64,000 nt of DNA. Source: Psychrobacillus soli. GTDB lineage: Bacteria > Bacillota > Bacilli > Bacillales_A > Planococcaceae. Shown in pieces: positions 41,507 through 50,089 of this stretch (position 1 is the stretch's first letter; each line of letters opens with the position of its first letter). A model generated the notes under the pieces. It was not told where the DNA came from, did no database searches, and worked only from the letters and a program-made list of their open reading frames with translations. The stretch lies in the NCBI RefSeq assembly GCF_006861775.1, contig NZ_VDGG01000007.1, positions 46,507-110,506 of the forward strand, written 5' to 3'. The position numbers were made by a program, and so were the translations under genes.

Positions 41507-41893
41507 TTATTGCATTGCACGTTCTATAAGTAATGGATGAATGGTTTGATACCACTGCTTATACGCCGGATATAAAAATTGTTGTACAATTTCTTGTTTT
41601 TCTTGCGACTTTTCAAATAAACCATCCATTTTTTCTGCAGCTAATAAAACATCTTCGAATGCTTTTACAGCATCAATCATAGATGAATCTTTTTGAAATA
41701 TTTCGGATAAATCTGGATTAACTTCTGCAATTTGTAGGAACGCAGCAAAAATATCACCGAGTACAAGATCCCCTTCTGTCTTGGAATAATCTTGAAAACT
41801 AGCAATGACATACTGAAATCCTTCCTCAATGGATTCAAGCATTTCACGATATTGTTGGACTAAATGGAGATGTTCTTCGGTTAATGTAGTCAT
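41507..41893 (-). CDS. Hypothetical helical protein next to fliT
   Basis: I do not recognise this 128-residue protein. It is acidic, soluble and predicted to be nearly all helical, with no membrane segment or signal peptide. A good Shine-Dalgarno (AGAAGGAG) precedes ATG 41893. It follows fliT by 58 bp with a terminator-like hairpin between, and has its own terminator downstream. Position at the end of flaG-fliD-fliS-fliT suggests a role in flagellar assembly or a chaperone-like task, but this is inference from location only. Confidence 0.7.
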   Translation of the reverse strand: MTTLTEEHLHLVQQYREMLESIEEGFQYVIASFQDYSKTEGDLVLGDIFAAFLQIAEVNPDLSEIFQKDSSMIDAVKAFEDVLLAAEKMDGLFEKSQEKQEIVQQFLYPAYKQWYQTIHPLLIERAMQ

Positions 41894-41910
41894 GATGTGA
41901 ACTCCTTCTA

Positions 41911-41945
41911 AAAATCCGGCAAAAGCATATGCTTCATACCGGATT
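41911..41945 (-). terminator. Terminator-like hairpin after fliT
   Basis: AATCCGG and CCGGATT arms around a 19-base loop, followed on the minus strand by TTTTAG. Read-through into the 41507 gene is possible. Confidence 0.65.
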
Positions 41946-41950
41946 AACTT

Positions 41951-42304
41951 TTACTTTCTCTTATCGTAAAATGTACCGTCTCGGTATACTTGGTTATAAG
42001 GGTCCATATAGGCATTAACGGACACCTTTTTCTTTTGCTGCTCGGATATATCTAGACGGATATCTTTCAGATAGACGTTGAGCTTCACTTGGAGTATCTT
42101 TTCTAAAGGAAGCAATTCTTGTCCGAACGCTTGCTCTTCATCGGTAAACGGGGCTTGAATAGCCGCTTGCAATTCATCCCGTTTTGTCAACAGTTTATCG
42201 ACTTGTTCAATGACCGCATCTCGCTTATCCTCTTCTCGCACATCCAAAATACTAGTCAAAAGTTCTGTAACCTTTTTCCAGTCTTTTAAACTATCCCGAA
42301 TCAT
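41951..42304 (-). CDS. fliT: FliT-like flagellar chaperone
   Basis: This 117-residue helical protein sits in the usual fliT place after fliS, overlapping it by 4 bp. FliT proteins bind the FliD cap protein before export. Sequence conservation in the family is low; position, length and helical heptads (LTSILDVREEDKRDAVIEQVDKLLTKRDEL) support the call more than a motif does. Confidence 0.78.
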   Translation of the reverse strand: MIRDSLKDWKKVTELLTSILDVREEDKRDAVIEQVDKLLTKRDELQAAIQAPFTDEEQAFGQELLPLEKILQVKLNVYLKDIRLDISEQQKKKVSVNAYMDPYNQVYRDGTFYDKRK

Positions 42305-42702
42305 ACTTCACCCGGTTGACCGTATTGTTTTTGGCGATTAATTTGAATCACTTGTTTCCACGTATCACGGAATTCTGTTGTATATCCAATCACTTCATCC
42401 ACTTTAGCTGAATCATTTTGTATATTAGCCTCTACTAAACGATTAATCATATATTCATATAAGGAAGCCATCGATTCAGAAACAGGAACAGACATATCAA
42501 GCGTAATCATTAGCTCCCGTATAATATTTTGTGCCTTTTGGATATTTGTATTTTTCAATTCGATATCTTTTGTTTCAATACCTTTTTTTGCTTGATTCAA
42601 AAACTTCAAGCAGCCATTATACAACATAAGTGTCAATTCACCAGGTGTCGATTGGTTTACACTATTTTGTTGATAGGCTTTATATGGGTTATTTATAGCC
42701 AT
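42301..42702 (-). CDS. fliS: FliS, flagellin export chaperone
   Basis: The 133-residue protein carries the classical FliS start (NNPYKAYQQNSVNQSTPGELTLMLYNGCLKFL) and binds the flagellin C-terminal D0 helix to stop polymerisation in the cytoplasm. In B. subtilis it also couples flagellin to the FliW-CsrA loop. Its client here is the intron-split hag product, so unspliced, C-terminally truncated flagellin would lack the FliS-binding segment. Confidence 0.96.
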   Translation of the reverse strand: MAINNPYKAYQQNSVNQSTPGELTLMLYNGCLKFLNQAKKGIETKDIELKNTNIQKAQNIIRELMITLDMSVPVSESMASLYEYMINRLVEANIQNDSAKVDEVIGYTTEFRDTWKQVIQINRQKQYGQPGEV

Positions 42703-42742
42703 GCTAACACTCCTCTATTTAAAACGCTTTTTCACTTATTTA

Positions 42743-44257
42743 TTATTGTCCTCCACCGAATGCATTCATCAAATAGGAGGATTGGTTATTTGCTCGAAGA
42801 ATGGCAGTTTCCATGGCAGAGAATTGTTTATAGTAACGAGTTTCTATCATTTGAAGACGGTCTTCAAATCGTGAAATCTGATCATCATAACCTTTTAATG
42901 TACGTCCAAGTGAAAATGTAGTATTTACTGCAGTATCCGTACCCGCCTTTTCAATGACTTTTTTACGTGTCTCGTCTAAAGTGGCTACTAATCTTCTTGC
43001 CAACCCTTTATCTGAATTCGTAGGACCGTCCGCGGCAAAAAGCTCATAAACTTGATTGGGATCATCTGAAATTGCTTTACGTAATTTCGTTTCATCAATC
43101 ACTAATTTACCGTTTTCCATGTAGTTGCTAGAAGTAGTAATACCGATTTCACTTAATCGGTCAGCACCAATAACTCCACCAACTGCTGCATTTAATGCAG
43201 AACGCATTTGGCTTAATGCACTAGAAATGACACTATCATTTCGAAGTGTCCCACTTTTCGCTTTTTCTTCCCAAAGCTCGATTTCTTTTTCCTTCATATC
43301 TGCTTTTTGTTCAGTAGAAAGAGGTTGGAAATCACGATATTTTGTTTCACGAATCTCACTGTTTAGATTTTCTATTAATTTATTATATTCATCTACGAAT
43401 TTAACTACCGATGCAAGAATCTTATCTGTGTCAGGAGCAGAACTAAAAGTAATGTCTACATTACTTGCCTTTTTCAAAGTCACTTCGAAACCATTGATTT
43501 GGAAAGTATTTGATTGTCGTTGTGTTTCTAAACCGTTGAAAGTAAATTTTGCATTTTTGCCATCTGTTCCTCTTGATTCTGATGCTGCTTTAACATTGTT
43601 GCTATCCATCATCATAAAATATTTTGCAAAATCTCCACTAAATTCAATTTCATTAGCACTATTTTGAGCACTACCACTATTTTTCGCAGTAATCGCTATC
43701 TTTCCTGTAAAGCTATCAAAAATAGCCGTGACACCTGAATTCTTATTGATATCATCCAAAATACTTTGCATAGTAGAGTTTTCATCTATTTTCACATCAT
43801 AGCCTTTTGTATCTAACGTTCCATCTTCTTTGATTGCTTTAATATTGAAGGTTGTTGGGACATTTATCGTTGGCTTTATTTCTTTTAAAGTTTTTTTCAA
43901 ATCTGCTTCTGAATTGAGCACACGACCTGAACTTTGCATTGTAGCGGCCTCAGCTAACTGTTCAACTTTAATTTTACCAGTAAAATCACTGGTTGAATTC
44001 ACGTTTCTTACACTTATATCGTCAGGTGCTGAGCTAGTCACTGTTTTTTGAATATATGTTGATTGACGTAACATTGAATCACTTGTTAGATTACGAAAAT
44101 CAAACAGTTTTTTATTTGCTGCTCTGTAATCATCCCGTTGCCATTCCATGTACTGCTTCTTTTGCATAATCTTATCTAAAGGAATACGTTGCGCATTCAT
44201 TAATTCCTTAATCATTGTATCCGTATCCATACCACTTGCTAATCCTGTAATACGCAT
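42743..44257 (-). CDS. fliD: FliD, flagellar hook-associated protein 2 (filament cap)
   Basis: The 504-residue cap protein has the FliD N-terminal domain (MRITGLASGMDTDTMIKELMNAQRIPLDKI), a variable middle and the FliD C-terminal domain with terminal coiled coil (ETRYYKQFSAMETAILRANNQSSYL). It caps the growing filament and inserts flagellin. It is downstream of flaG by 15 bp and upstream of fliS by 40 bp, within the sigma-D transcript starting near 44688. Confidence 0.96.
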   Translation of the reverse strand: MRITGLASGMDTDTMIKELMNAQRIPLDKIMQKKQYMEWQRDDYRAANKKLFDFRNLTSDSMLRQSTYIQKTVTSSAPDDISVRNVNSTSDFTGKIKVEQLAEAATMQSSGRVLNSEADLKKTLKEIKPTINVPTTFNIKAIKEDGTLDTKGYDVKIDENSTMQSILDDINKNSGVTAIFDSFTGKIAITAKNSGSAQNSANEIEFSGDFAKYFMMMDSNNVKAASESRGTDGKNAKFTFNGLETQRQSNTFQINGFEVTLKKASNVDITFSSAPDTDKILASVVKFVDEYNKLIENLNSEIRETKYRDFQPLSTEQKADMKEKEIELWEEKAKSGTLRNDSVISSALSQMRSALNAAVGGVIGADRLSEIGITTSSNYMENGKLVIDETKLRKAISDDPNQVYELFAADGPTNSDKGLARRLVATLDETRKKVIEKAGTDTAVNTTFSLGRTLKGYDDQISRFEDRLQMIETRYYKQFSAMETAILRANNQSSYLMNAFGGGQ

Positions 44258-44272
44258 GAAATCACCAACCCT

Positions 44273-44656
44273 TTATATTTTCTTATCTACAAAAAGACCC
44301 ATAAAATCCTGCATTGCTGCGTACATATCCAACATTTTCTTCGATGGTATTTCTCGAACTACTTCATCTGTTTTGGAGTCTATTAATGTCACATAATATG
44401 TGTTTAACTCTTCATGATACTTGAAACGTAACTCTGTATTAGTCGTTTCTAAAAACTTGTTCATGCTATCAGTCATTTTCTTTGCTTTTTCAGCGGGTAA
44501 TTGCCCTTGTTCAGTGCTTTCAGTTAATAATTTTTCACTTTCAGCATTGCTAATAATAGGAGTTATAGATTCAACAGAACTTTCAACACTAGTTGTTTTT
44601 GAAATTGTATTGTAGTCTATAGTAGATTCACCAATTCGATTCACCATACGGATCAT
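44273..44656 (-). CDS. flaG: FlaG family protein
   Basis: The 127-residue protein ends with the FlaG domain (LRFKYHEELNTYYVTLIDSKTDEVVREIPSKKMLDMYAAM), thought to modulate filament length. B. subtilis YvyC is the equivalent just before fliD. The ATG at 44656 lies only one base after AAGGGGG, so the ATG three codons on (44647) may be the true start. First gene of the flaG-fliD-fliS-fliT operon. Confidence 0.92.
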   Translation of the reverse strand: MIRMVNRIGESTIDYNTISKTTSVESSVESITPIISNAESEKLLTESTEQGQLPAEKAKKMTDSMNKFLETTNTELRFKYHEELNTYYVTLIDSKTDEVVREIPSKKMLDMYAAMQDFMGLFVDKKI

Positions 44657-44687
44657 GCCCCCTTGTATTATACATCCCTTATGGGTT

Positions 44688-44714
44688 ATATCGGCTAGTG
44701 GGTTTCAAAATTAA
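44688..44714 (-). promoter_or_regulatory. Sigma-D promoter of flaG-fliD-fliS-fliT
   Basis: GCCGATAT (44688-44695, minus strand) is a perfect sigma-D -10 element. TTAA 15 bases upstream is a weak -35. The start of flaG is about 30 bp downstream. Confidence 0.75.
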
Positions 44715-44863
44715 GGAGTAACTAAAAAAAGAGAAAAAATCTCTTGGTTTTGTCTAAGTGGATCGTATGAAACAAATAGTTCAATTCCACAATATTAGTA
44801 AGAGAAGAGAAAAGTCACTTGAAATTCATCCAAAATTTATCTAAGATAAAAATAGGTGATAGT

Positions 44864-45433
44864 ATGGGATTGCTAAATGATACACAGGTCAGAGAATTAT
44901 TATTAGAGGAATTAAATCAAAAGTATTCGAATTGCGATAATACTCGAATTATCAATGAACTTGGTTTGGATTTTGGTGCAGCAAGAATTGATGTAGCTGT
45001 GGTTAATGGAATAATACATGGTTATGAGATAAAAAGTGATTTAGATACTTTATATCGATTGCCAAGACAATTAGAGTATTATAATCGAGCATTTGAACGA
45101 ATGACTATAGTTGTTTCAAGAAAATATCTTGAAGAAGTTAAGGTTATGGTACCAAAATGGTGGGGGATTAAAACAATAAGTGCTGATCAAACTCGATTAA
45201 TAAACGTAAGAAAAGGAAAAAAAGTATCGCAACAAGATCCAGAATTAATAATGAGATTACTTTGGAAAAAGGAACTAGAGAAATTTATTGACTACCTATC
45301 TTTAAATAAATCATTAAAAAAGATGAGAAAAAATCAACTTCTCGAATATTTAGGTCAAGAAGTTGATTTCAAGATTACACGACAATTTGTTTACACCACA
45401 TTAAAAAAAAGAGAGAACTGGAGACTATCTTAA
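44864..45433 (+). CDS. sce7726 family protein, PD-(D/E)XK nuclease-like
   Basis: The 189-residue protein resembles the sce7726 family of unknown function. A nuclease-like core is visible: Glu32, Asp43 (ARIDVAVV), then Glu55 and Lys57 in YEIKSD, the D-x(n)-E-x-K pattern of PD-(D/E)XK enzymes. The ATG at 44864 has AGGTGAT before it; the frame is open further up to a TTG at 44819. It is convergent with the sce7725-like gene, stops overlapping by four bases. The region is AT-rich and the pair interrupts the flagellar cluster, which suggests transfer. No activity can be assigned from sequence alone. Confidence 0.78.
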   Translation: MGLLNDTQVRELLLEELNQKYSNCDNTRIINELGLDFGAARIDVAVVNGIIHGYEIKSDLDTLYRLPRQLEYYNRAFERMTIVVSRKYLEEVKVMVPKWWGIKTISADQTRLINVRKGKKVSQQDPELIMRLLWKKELEKFIDYLSLNKSLKKMRKNQLLEYLGQEVDFKITRQFVYTTLKKRENWRLS

Positions 45434-46455
45434 AGTTGTTTAATAGTAGTCTCAATGTGATGATTTACAGAAATAGCAATGGGTGCCTGATGGTCACTTA
45501 TTGTTATTTCTTTGTCTGCACATTTTTTTATTTCTAAATCCCCAAAAGAAAAACCTTCGCCTGGGTAGAAATCTTGATCCACTATTTGTTGGCAAATTTC
45601 ATAAAACGAATCTTCGCCACCGTCCCTAATTAATTTTGACTTTGCAATATAGTAATCTGTTTCTGTCGAATAAAATATTTTGAAGTAAGATAGATTGTAA
45701 TTAAACCCTGTTAAGACTTCCCCTTTTAATCTAGTCGTATAATCACCAAAATGTAGTTCCTCGAAGTCCCTACTTAATTCGTAGTAAGTATTTAATTCAT
45801 GTCGGGCATTTACAAGTGTCAAACCATGTGCATCCGCTTCGTTAGCATTTTCCGGACAAGCAGTAGACAAGAATACAATATTTACTGGATTTAGCTGCTT
45901 AAAAGTATTAATTGCATTTTTTATTCTAGTTGTTGTTGTTTTAATATTGAAAAAGTCTAAAATTATAGTAACCTCTACTGATTCATCTATTTTTAATAAG
46001 TCTTCTTTTAATTTACTGAAGACAAATCGGTCAAATGGTTCCTGAAAATCATGACAGCGTATTCTTATCGCAATTTCTTCTGTTTTGTATTTGATTATTG
46101 AATCAATTAACCATTCGGGTGAATCATGTTGAAAACATGGAATAATAGATAAATTATGTTCTCTCATCTTTTCCATACAATGCACTACTAGATCTTCTCC
46201 ATTGGAAGATAGCACCTCATCTTTAGATCCCAATTCTTCAATTGCACAGTTAAAATCGTAAATAAAATTTATTGATTTTACTCTTTCCTTTAAGTAACTC
46301 CCTAAAGTGTTGAATGCATTTTCCCATTTACCAATGTTGAGAGGTTTAATTCTTTTAGATTCTACAATTGGGATAAGCTTATTTCGAGATGATTCTTTTA
46401 ACTCCCTCAATGCTTTCATTTCATTATTACCAAATTTAAGTAAAGGGTAGTACAT
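45430..46455 (-). CDS. sce7725 / beta-family protein
   Basis: The 341-residue protein starts MYYPLLKFGNNEMKALREL, as do the sce7725 and 'beta family' proteins of unknown function. The C-terminal half has SFGDLEIKKCADKEITISDHQAPIAISVNHHIETT. No signal peptide, membrane segment or established catalytic motif is seen. It runs toward the sce7726 gene. In databases the two families are known to occur side by side, named after adjacent Sorangium cellulosum genes, which implies a joint function, possibly in mobile-element biology or defence. That role is inference. AGGAGATG lies upstream of ATG 46455. Confidence 0.75.
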   Translation of the reverse strand: MYYPLLKFGNNEMKALRELKESSRNKLIPIVESKRIKPLNIGKWENAFNTLGSYLKERVKSINFIYDFNCAIEELGSKDEVLSSNGEDLVVHCMEKMREHNLSIIPCFQHDSPEWLIDSIIKYKTEEIAIRIRCHDFQEPFDRFVFSKLKEDLLKIDESVEVTIILDFFNIKTTTTRIKNAINTFKQLNPVNIVFLSTACPENANEADAHGLTLVNARHELNTYYELSRDFEELHFGDYTTRLKGEVLTGFNYNLSYFKIFYSTETDYYIAKSKLIRDGGEDSFYEICQQIVDQDFYPGEGFSFGDLEIKKCADKEITISDHQAPIAISVNHHIETTIKQL

Positions 46456-47226
46456 TTACATCTCCTCCAAATAGATTATTTTTCTTACAAATTATAAGTA
46501 TTCGACATCATTTTACATTTTCCTTCTAAATATTAAAAATTATATATGACATCTTTATTTAATAAATTTACTTGCTAATAGAGAATTTCAAAAAAAGAAT
46601 ATAACTACTACATATATTCAAGTTTGTTATAAAAAGAATATACATTCGTATAAATGAGAGATGGAATTGGTGGGAAGTTCAGATATTTTTTTTTTTGTGG
46701 AAAGCTTCTTGGGGCGGTTGTATTACGAAACAAAAAGGAGGAAAGACAAGCTATTAGTTTATACATCGTGTTGAAGACTTCAAATAAGCTAATTACTACT
46801 TTCATCAGCCGAAGGATCATATTCACTTGTATCTCCCGCATATTGAAAGGTATTAGATCCAAGTCTTAGAAAAGGCTTTTCCGAAGGCTTTGTTGTACAA
46901 TCGTAGACACATGGGTCTATTAAAGAGTTATACAAGCTGTGGTAACCACAAGGTCTAAAACAATTACCCTATCATTTCATAGTAAGCTATCTTGATGAGC
47001 TTACGCTAGCGAGGTAGTTTCAGGATAATAGGCATTTATAAAAATTAAATAATGTTATTGAAATGTAATATTTTCTACCGATAACTTTTCGAAAGAGGAG
47101 AATACTCAGCTTATCTAGTTACTCTATAAAAATTCAAATTACAATTTCTCATGGCCTCAACCTTACACAAATTCCACAGCAACTGGACTAACAATAAGTA
47201 ACTTACCGAATATTGCTTTAACATAT
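46456..47226. other. Non-coding stretch between the sce7725-like gene and hag exon 2
   Basis: No supported gene. Two opposed open frames of 71-84 codons (46608-46869) lack convincing starts and similarity. GTAAGCT and AGCTTAC (46982-46988, 46998-47004) form an inverted repeat next to the palindrome CGCTAGCG. The stretch is AT-rich and may be the flank of the inserted pair. Confidence 0.5.
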
Positions 47227-47257
47227 AAAAACGCGATCCGATTTCCGGACCGCGTTT
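47227..47257 (-). terminator. Terminator of hag
   Basis: AACGCGGTCCGG and CGGATCGCGTT arms with a four-base loop, followed on the minus strand by TTTTATATG, 12 bp after the hag stop. Confidence 0.88.
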
Positions 47258-47268
47258 TGTTAACCAGA

Positions 47269-49694
47269 TTAACGTAATAATTGAAGTACGCCTTGTGGTT
47301 GTTGGTTAGCTTGCGCAAGCATTGCTTGTGCTGCTTGAGAAAGAATTGAATTCTTTGTTTGTTCCATCATTTCTTTCGCCATCGTGCGAACATTTACTTT
47401 CATAAATGACTAGACTATATCTTCACCCTCAACGTTATTTGTTAGGGGTCGGGCACTTCGGATTCACAATGCTGATGGACATTGTTTCACCTATGGATTT
47501 CATCACCATAGCTTTCGCCTTAGATGGTCTATCCTAGTCGTTGAACCTTCTCCACTCTTTCGAGACAGGAGCTTGGCTGCTGATTGCCCAATCTCTCTTC
47601 TTTTCAACCATTCACGCTTGCCGTTTCCAGCTACGTTGTAGGGAAGTGAGTTTTAGGGGTTTCCAGCAATTCACCCGATAATTATCTCTAGCCGTTACCA
47701 GCTAGGACGACTGTGCTTGTCACTGCTTAAGCAGCTAAAGCATAATCTACGTCACGGATACGAGATTCCGCAGCAGTTAGGTTTTCAGAAGAAGTACCCA
47801 AGTTGTTGATAGTGTGCTCTAAACGATTTTGGTAAGAACCTAGTTTAGAACGTTCAGCAGATACACTTGCAATTGATTCATCTAATACCGCAATCGCAGC
47901 AGTTGCTTTTTCAGCAGATGAAATATCAAGAGCTTTTTCAGCACCTGTACTATTAGTACCGTTTGTAACATCATTACTTGACATATAATGTGCAGTTAAA
48001 GTGTTTCCTTGGCCATCAATTACTTCTTTAGTATCTCCAGTTGTCGAGGAAATCTCAAGAGCATTTGCACGCATGTCTGATATATCGACACCCATAGATT
48101 GACCTGCATTAGCACCAATTTGGAATTGCAAAGCAGCATTTTTCTCATTCACTCCAGCCGTTACTGTTGATCCAGTTGATAATCCAATTGATTTAGCAAA
48201 TCCATTGTCATCAACACTTACTGATCCATTAGTACCTTCATTACCACTTGTGATTGTGAACTTTCCATCTTCAAATGAAACCTTAGCATCTACAGTTGTA
48301 TCTGCATTAATTTCAGATTGTAGAGTTGAAGCTAATACATTGGAATCATAAGTTCCAGCCGCAAGTGTCGCTGTTACTGTTTCTCCATCAACAGTCATTG
48401 AAATCACATCATTTTTATCTTGACCCTTAATTTTATCAGTCGTAGCAATTCCCAAATCTGAAAGAATGCTTCCTGATCCCGATACTACTTCAGCACTACT
48501 GACATTACCCGTAGCATTGCTTGTAAACACAAGCTCATCATCGGCATTTAAGCTAGCTGTTACATTTCCTGATCCAAATTGAGTAGCCAAATCTGCATTC
48601 AACTGAGTTAAAAATTCACCTTGGTCTACTGCACTTGATAAGTCATATGAACCATTAACCCCGCCACCGTTAGTACCTTGGTTACCTAATACGTTTGTCA
48701 AGGTAACTGTTTTTTCTACACCATTAACATTTAGGTTAAACGAATCATTTGCAGCTACAGCAGCTCCTGCAGTTAATGAAGCTGTATCAGCTGTTGATGA
48801 AAGGTGAGTTAATGCATTACCACCATCAATTGAGAATGTATCTGTAGTATTAGCAGCTTGAATAACTAATTTATCAGATGCATCGAACCCAACTGTAAAA
48901 GAGTTTGCACCAAATGCAGTATTCAATTTTGCTTCGATATCTGCAGCGAAATCTGATGCATTTGTACCAGCACCTGAATTATCATAGTCTAAAATTGCCA
49001 AATCAATAGATTTTTGTGTTCCATTAAATGTGACAGTTAACTCATTATCAGCAGCTGTTACATTCGCCCCAGCTACTGCTCCCGGAGTAGCACCAGCACC
49101 AGCATATGCTACGTCACCAGTAACAGTAGCACCTTTTCCTGCATGGAATTCAGTAACACCTTGATTTACCGCCGCAGTACCAGTAGCAGAACCATTAGTT
49201 GCAGAAGATACAATTGTAATTGAAGAGTCTACTGAAGTTCCCTTAACGTTTGCAGAAACAGCTTCCGTTAAATTAACTTTACCATTTAACAGTTTTTTCG
49301 TGTTAAATTCTGTTGTATTACCGATACGGTTAATTTCAGAAGTTAACTGGTTCATTTCTTTTTGAATCTCACCACGGTCACCCGTTGTATTAGTATCGTT
49401 TGCTGATTGAGTAGCTAATTCACGCATACGTTGAAGGATATCATGTGTTTCATTTAGTGCACCTTCAGCAGTTGCAATTAATGAAATACCATCTTGAGCA
49501 TTTTTAGAAGCTTGGTCCAAACCACGGATCTGTCCACGCATCTTTTCAGAGATTGCTAGACCTGCTGCATCATCTCCAGCTTTGTTAATACGAAGACCTG
49601 AAGCTAACTTCTCCATTGACTTAGATTGTGCAGTTGAAGCACTTGATAACTGACGGTGTGTGTTAAGTGCTGCGATATTGTGATTAATTCTCAT
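47269..49694 (-). CDS. hag: Flagellin, gene split by a group I intron (exons 47745-49694 and 47269-47382)
   Basis: The filament subunit is encoded in two exons: 650 codons and 37 codons plus stop. Exon 1 begins MRINHNIAALNTHRQL and ends RIRDVD; exon 2 begins MAKEMMEQTKN and ends GVLQLLR, the normal flagellin C-terminus. The exact in-frame joint comes from removing 47383-47744. Unspliced mRNA gives RIRDVDYALAA and a stop, without the D0 helix needed for assembly. The spliced protein has 687 residues, over twice B. subtilis Hag (304), owing to a large Ala/Thr/Asp-rich surface domain (about 140-540). AAGGAGGAAC precedes the ATG. Regulated by sigma-D and, probably, by CsrA. Confidence 0.93.
47383..47744 (-). 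ncRNA. Group I intron in hag, 362 nt, no homing endonuclease gene
   Basis: On the minus strand the four conserved core elements appear in order: P AATTGCTGGAAACCCC (47656-47671), Q AATCAGCAGCCAAGC (47571-47585), R GTTCAACGACTAGGAT (47531-47546) and S AAGATATAGTC (47413-47423). The last exon base is T (47745) and the last intron base G (47383), matching the U-G pair and terminal G rules. I could not settle the P1 guide pairing: GTC near the intron 5' end can pair with GAT. Group I introns in flagellin genes of Bacillus relatives are known. Confidence 0.9.
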
Positions 49695-49720
49695 TATTTA
49701 GTTCCTCCTTGGAATATGTT

Positions 49721-49738
49721 GCTCACGTCCTTGTGAGC
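49721..49738 (-). promoter_or_regulatory. CsrA-binding hairpin in the hag leader
   Basis: GCTCAC-AAGGAC-GTGAGC forms a six-base-pair stem with GGA in the loop, the ideal CsrA site. A second GGA motif lies in the Shine-Dalgarno (AAGGAGGAAC) just downstream, the two-site arrangement known from B. subtilis hag. Confidence 0.82.
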
Positions 49739-49804
49739 AGTGTTTTTGGTATGTCGACAAGAGAATCGGGCCGGCCGAACCCCGTTTATCTTGCTTACAT
49801 AGAT

Positions 49805-49831
49805 AGTATCGGAATAGATTGGAAATGTTTA
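49805..49831 (-). promoter_or_regulatory. Sigma-D promoter of hag
   Basis: TAAA (49828-49831) and CCGATACT (49805-49812) are 15 bp apart on the minus strand, close to the sigma-D consensus TAAA-N15-GCCGATAT. The leader is about 100 nt. Confidence 0.82.
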
Positions 49832-49869
49832 ATAGAATTTCTATTAATTTTTTTTAATTTATTTTGAAT

Positions 49870-50085
49870 CTAGTCTTTTATCTTTTTGAAAATGTCTATA
49901 TTTTTTATGACGGCTTCTGTGTTGGATTTGGAGATGTCTTGTCTTAGTTCACCACGGATGACGTCGATGTTTCTTGGGGCGCGAATTCCTATTTTTACTT
50001 GTTCTCCTTTTACTTCGGAGATGACGATTTCTACATCTTCACCAATCCATATTGTTTCGCCGGCTTTTCGAGATAATACTAGCAT
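49870..50085 (-). CDS. csrA: CsrA, RNA-binding translational regulator
   Basis: The 71-residue protein begins MLVLSRKAGETIWIGEDVEIVI and carries GIRAPRNIDVIR. CsrA represses flagellin translation until FliW titrates it. It is 4 bp from fliW upstream and followed by the hag promoter. Length and sequence are normal; the C-terminal extension is short. Confidence 0.97.
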   Translation of the reverse strand: MLVLSRKAGETIWIGEDVEIVISEVKGEQVKIGIRAPRNIDVIRGELRQDISKSNTEAVIKNIDIFKKIKD

Positions 50086-50089
50086 TTTC

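Noticed and set aside
46608..46869. Opposed 71- and 84-codon ORFs downstream of hag
   Set aside because: They overlap each other antisense, include a homopolymer T-run and lack similarity.
46900..47040. c-di-GMP riboswitch near 46.9-47.0 kb
   Set aside because: Some short matches, but the conserved GEMM core sequences are absent and no downstream gene is in the correct orientation.
47269..47400. Exon 2 as a separate small gene or a flagellin pseudogene fragment
   Set aside because: Joining it to exon 1 at intron-rule-compliant borders gives an exact flagellin C-terminus. A pseudogene would not be expected to keep all core intron elements.
47727..49694. Flagellin as an intact 655-residue gene ending in YALAA
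   Set aside because: The conserved C-terminal D0 helix is missing in this frame and is found 362 nt away behind group I intron core elements.
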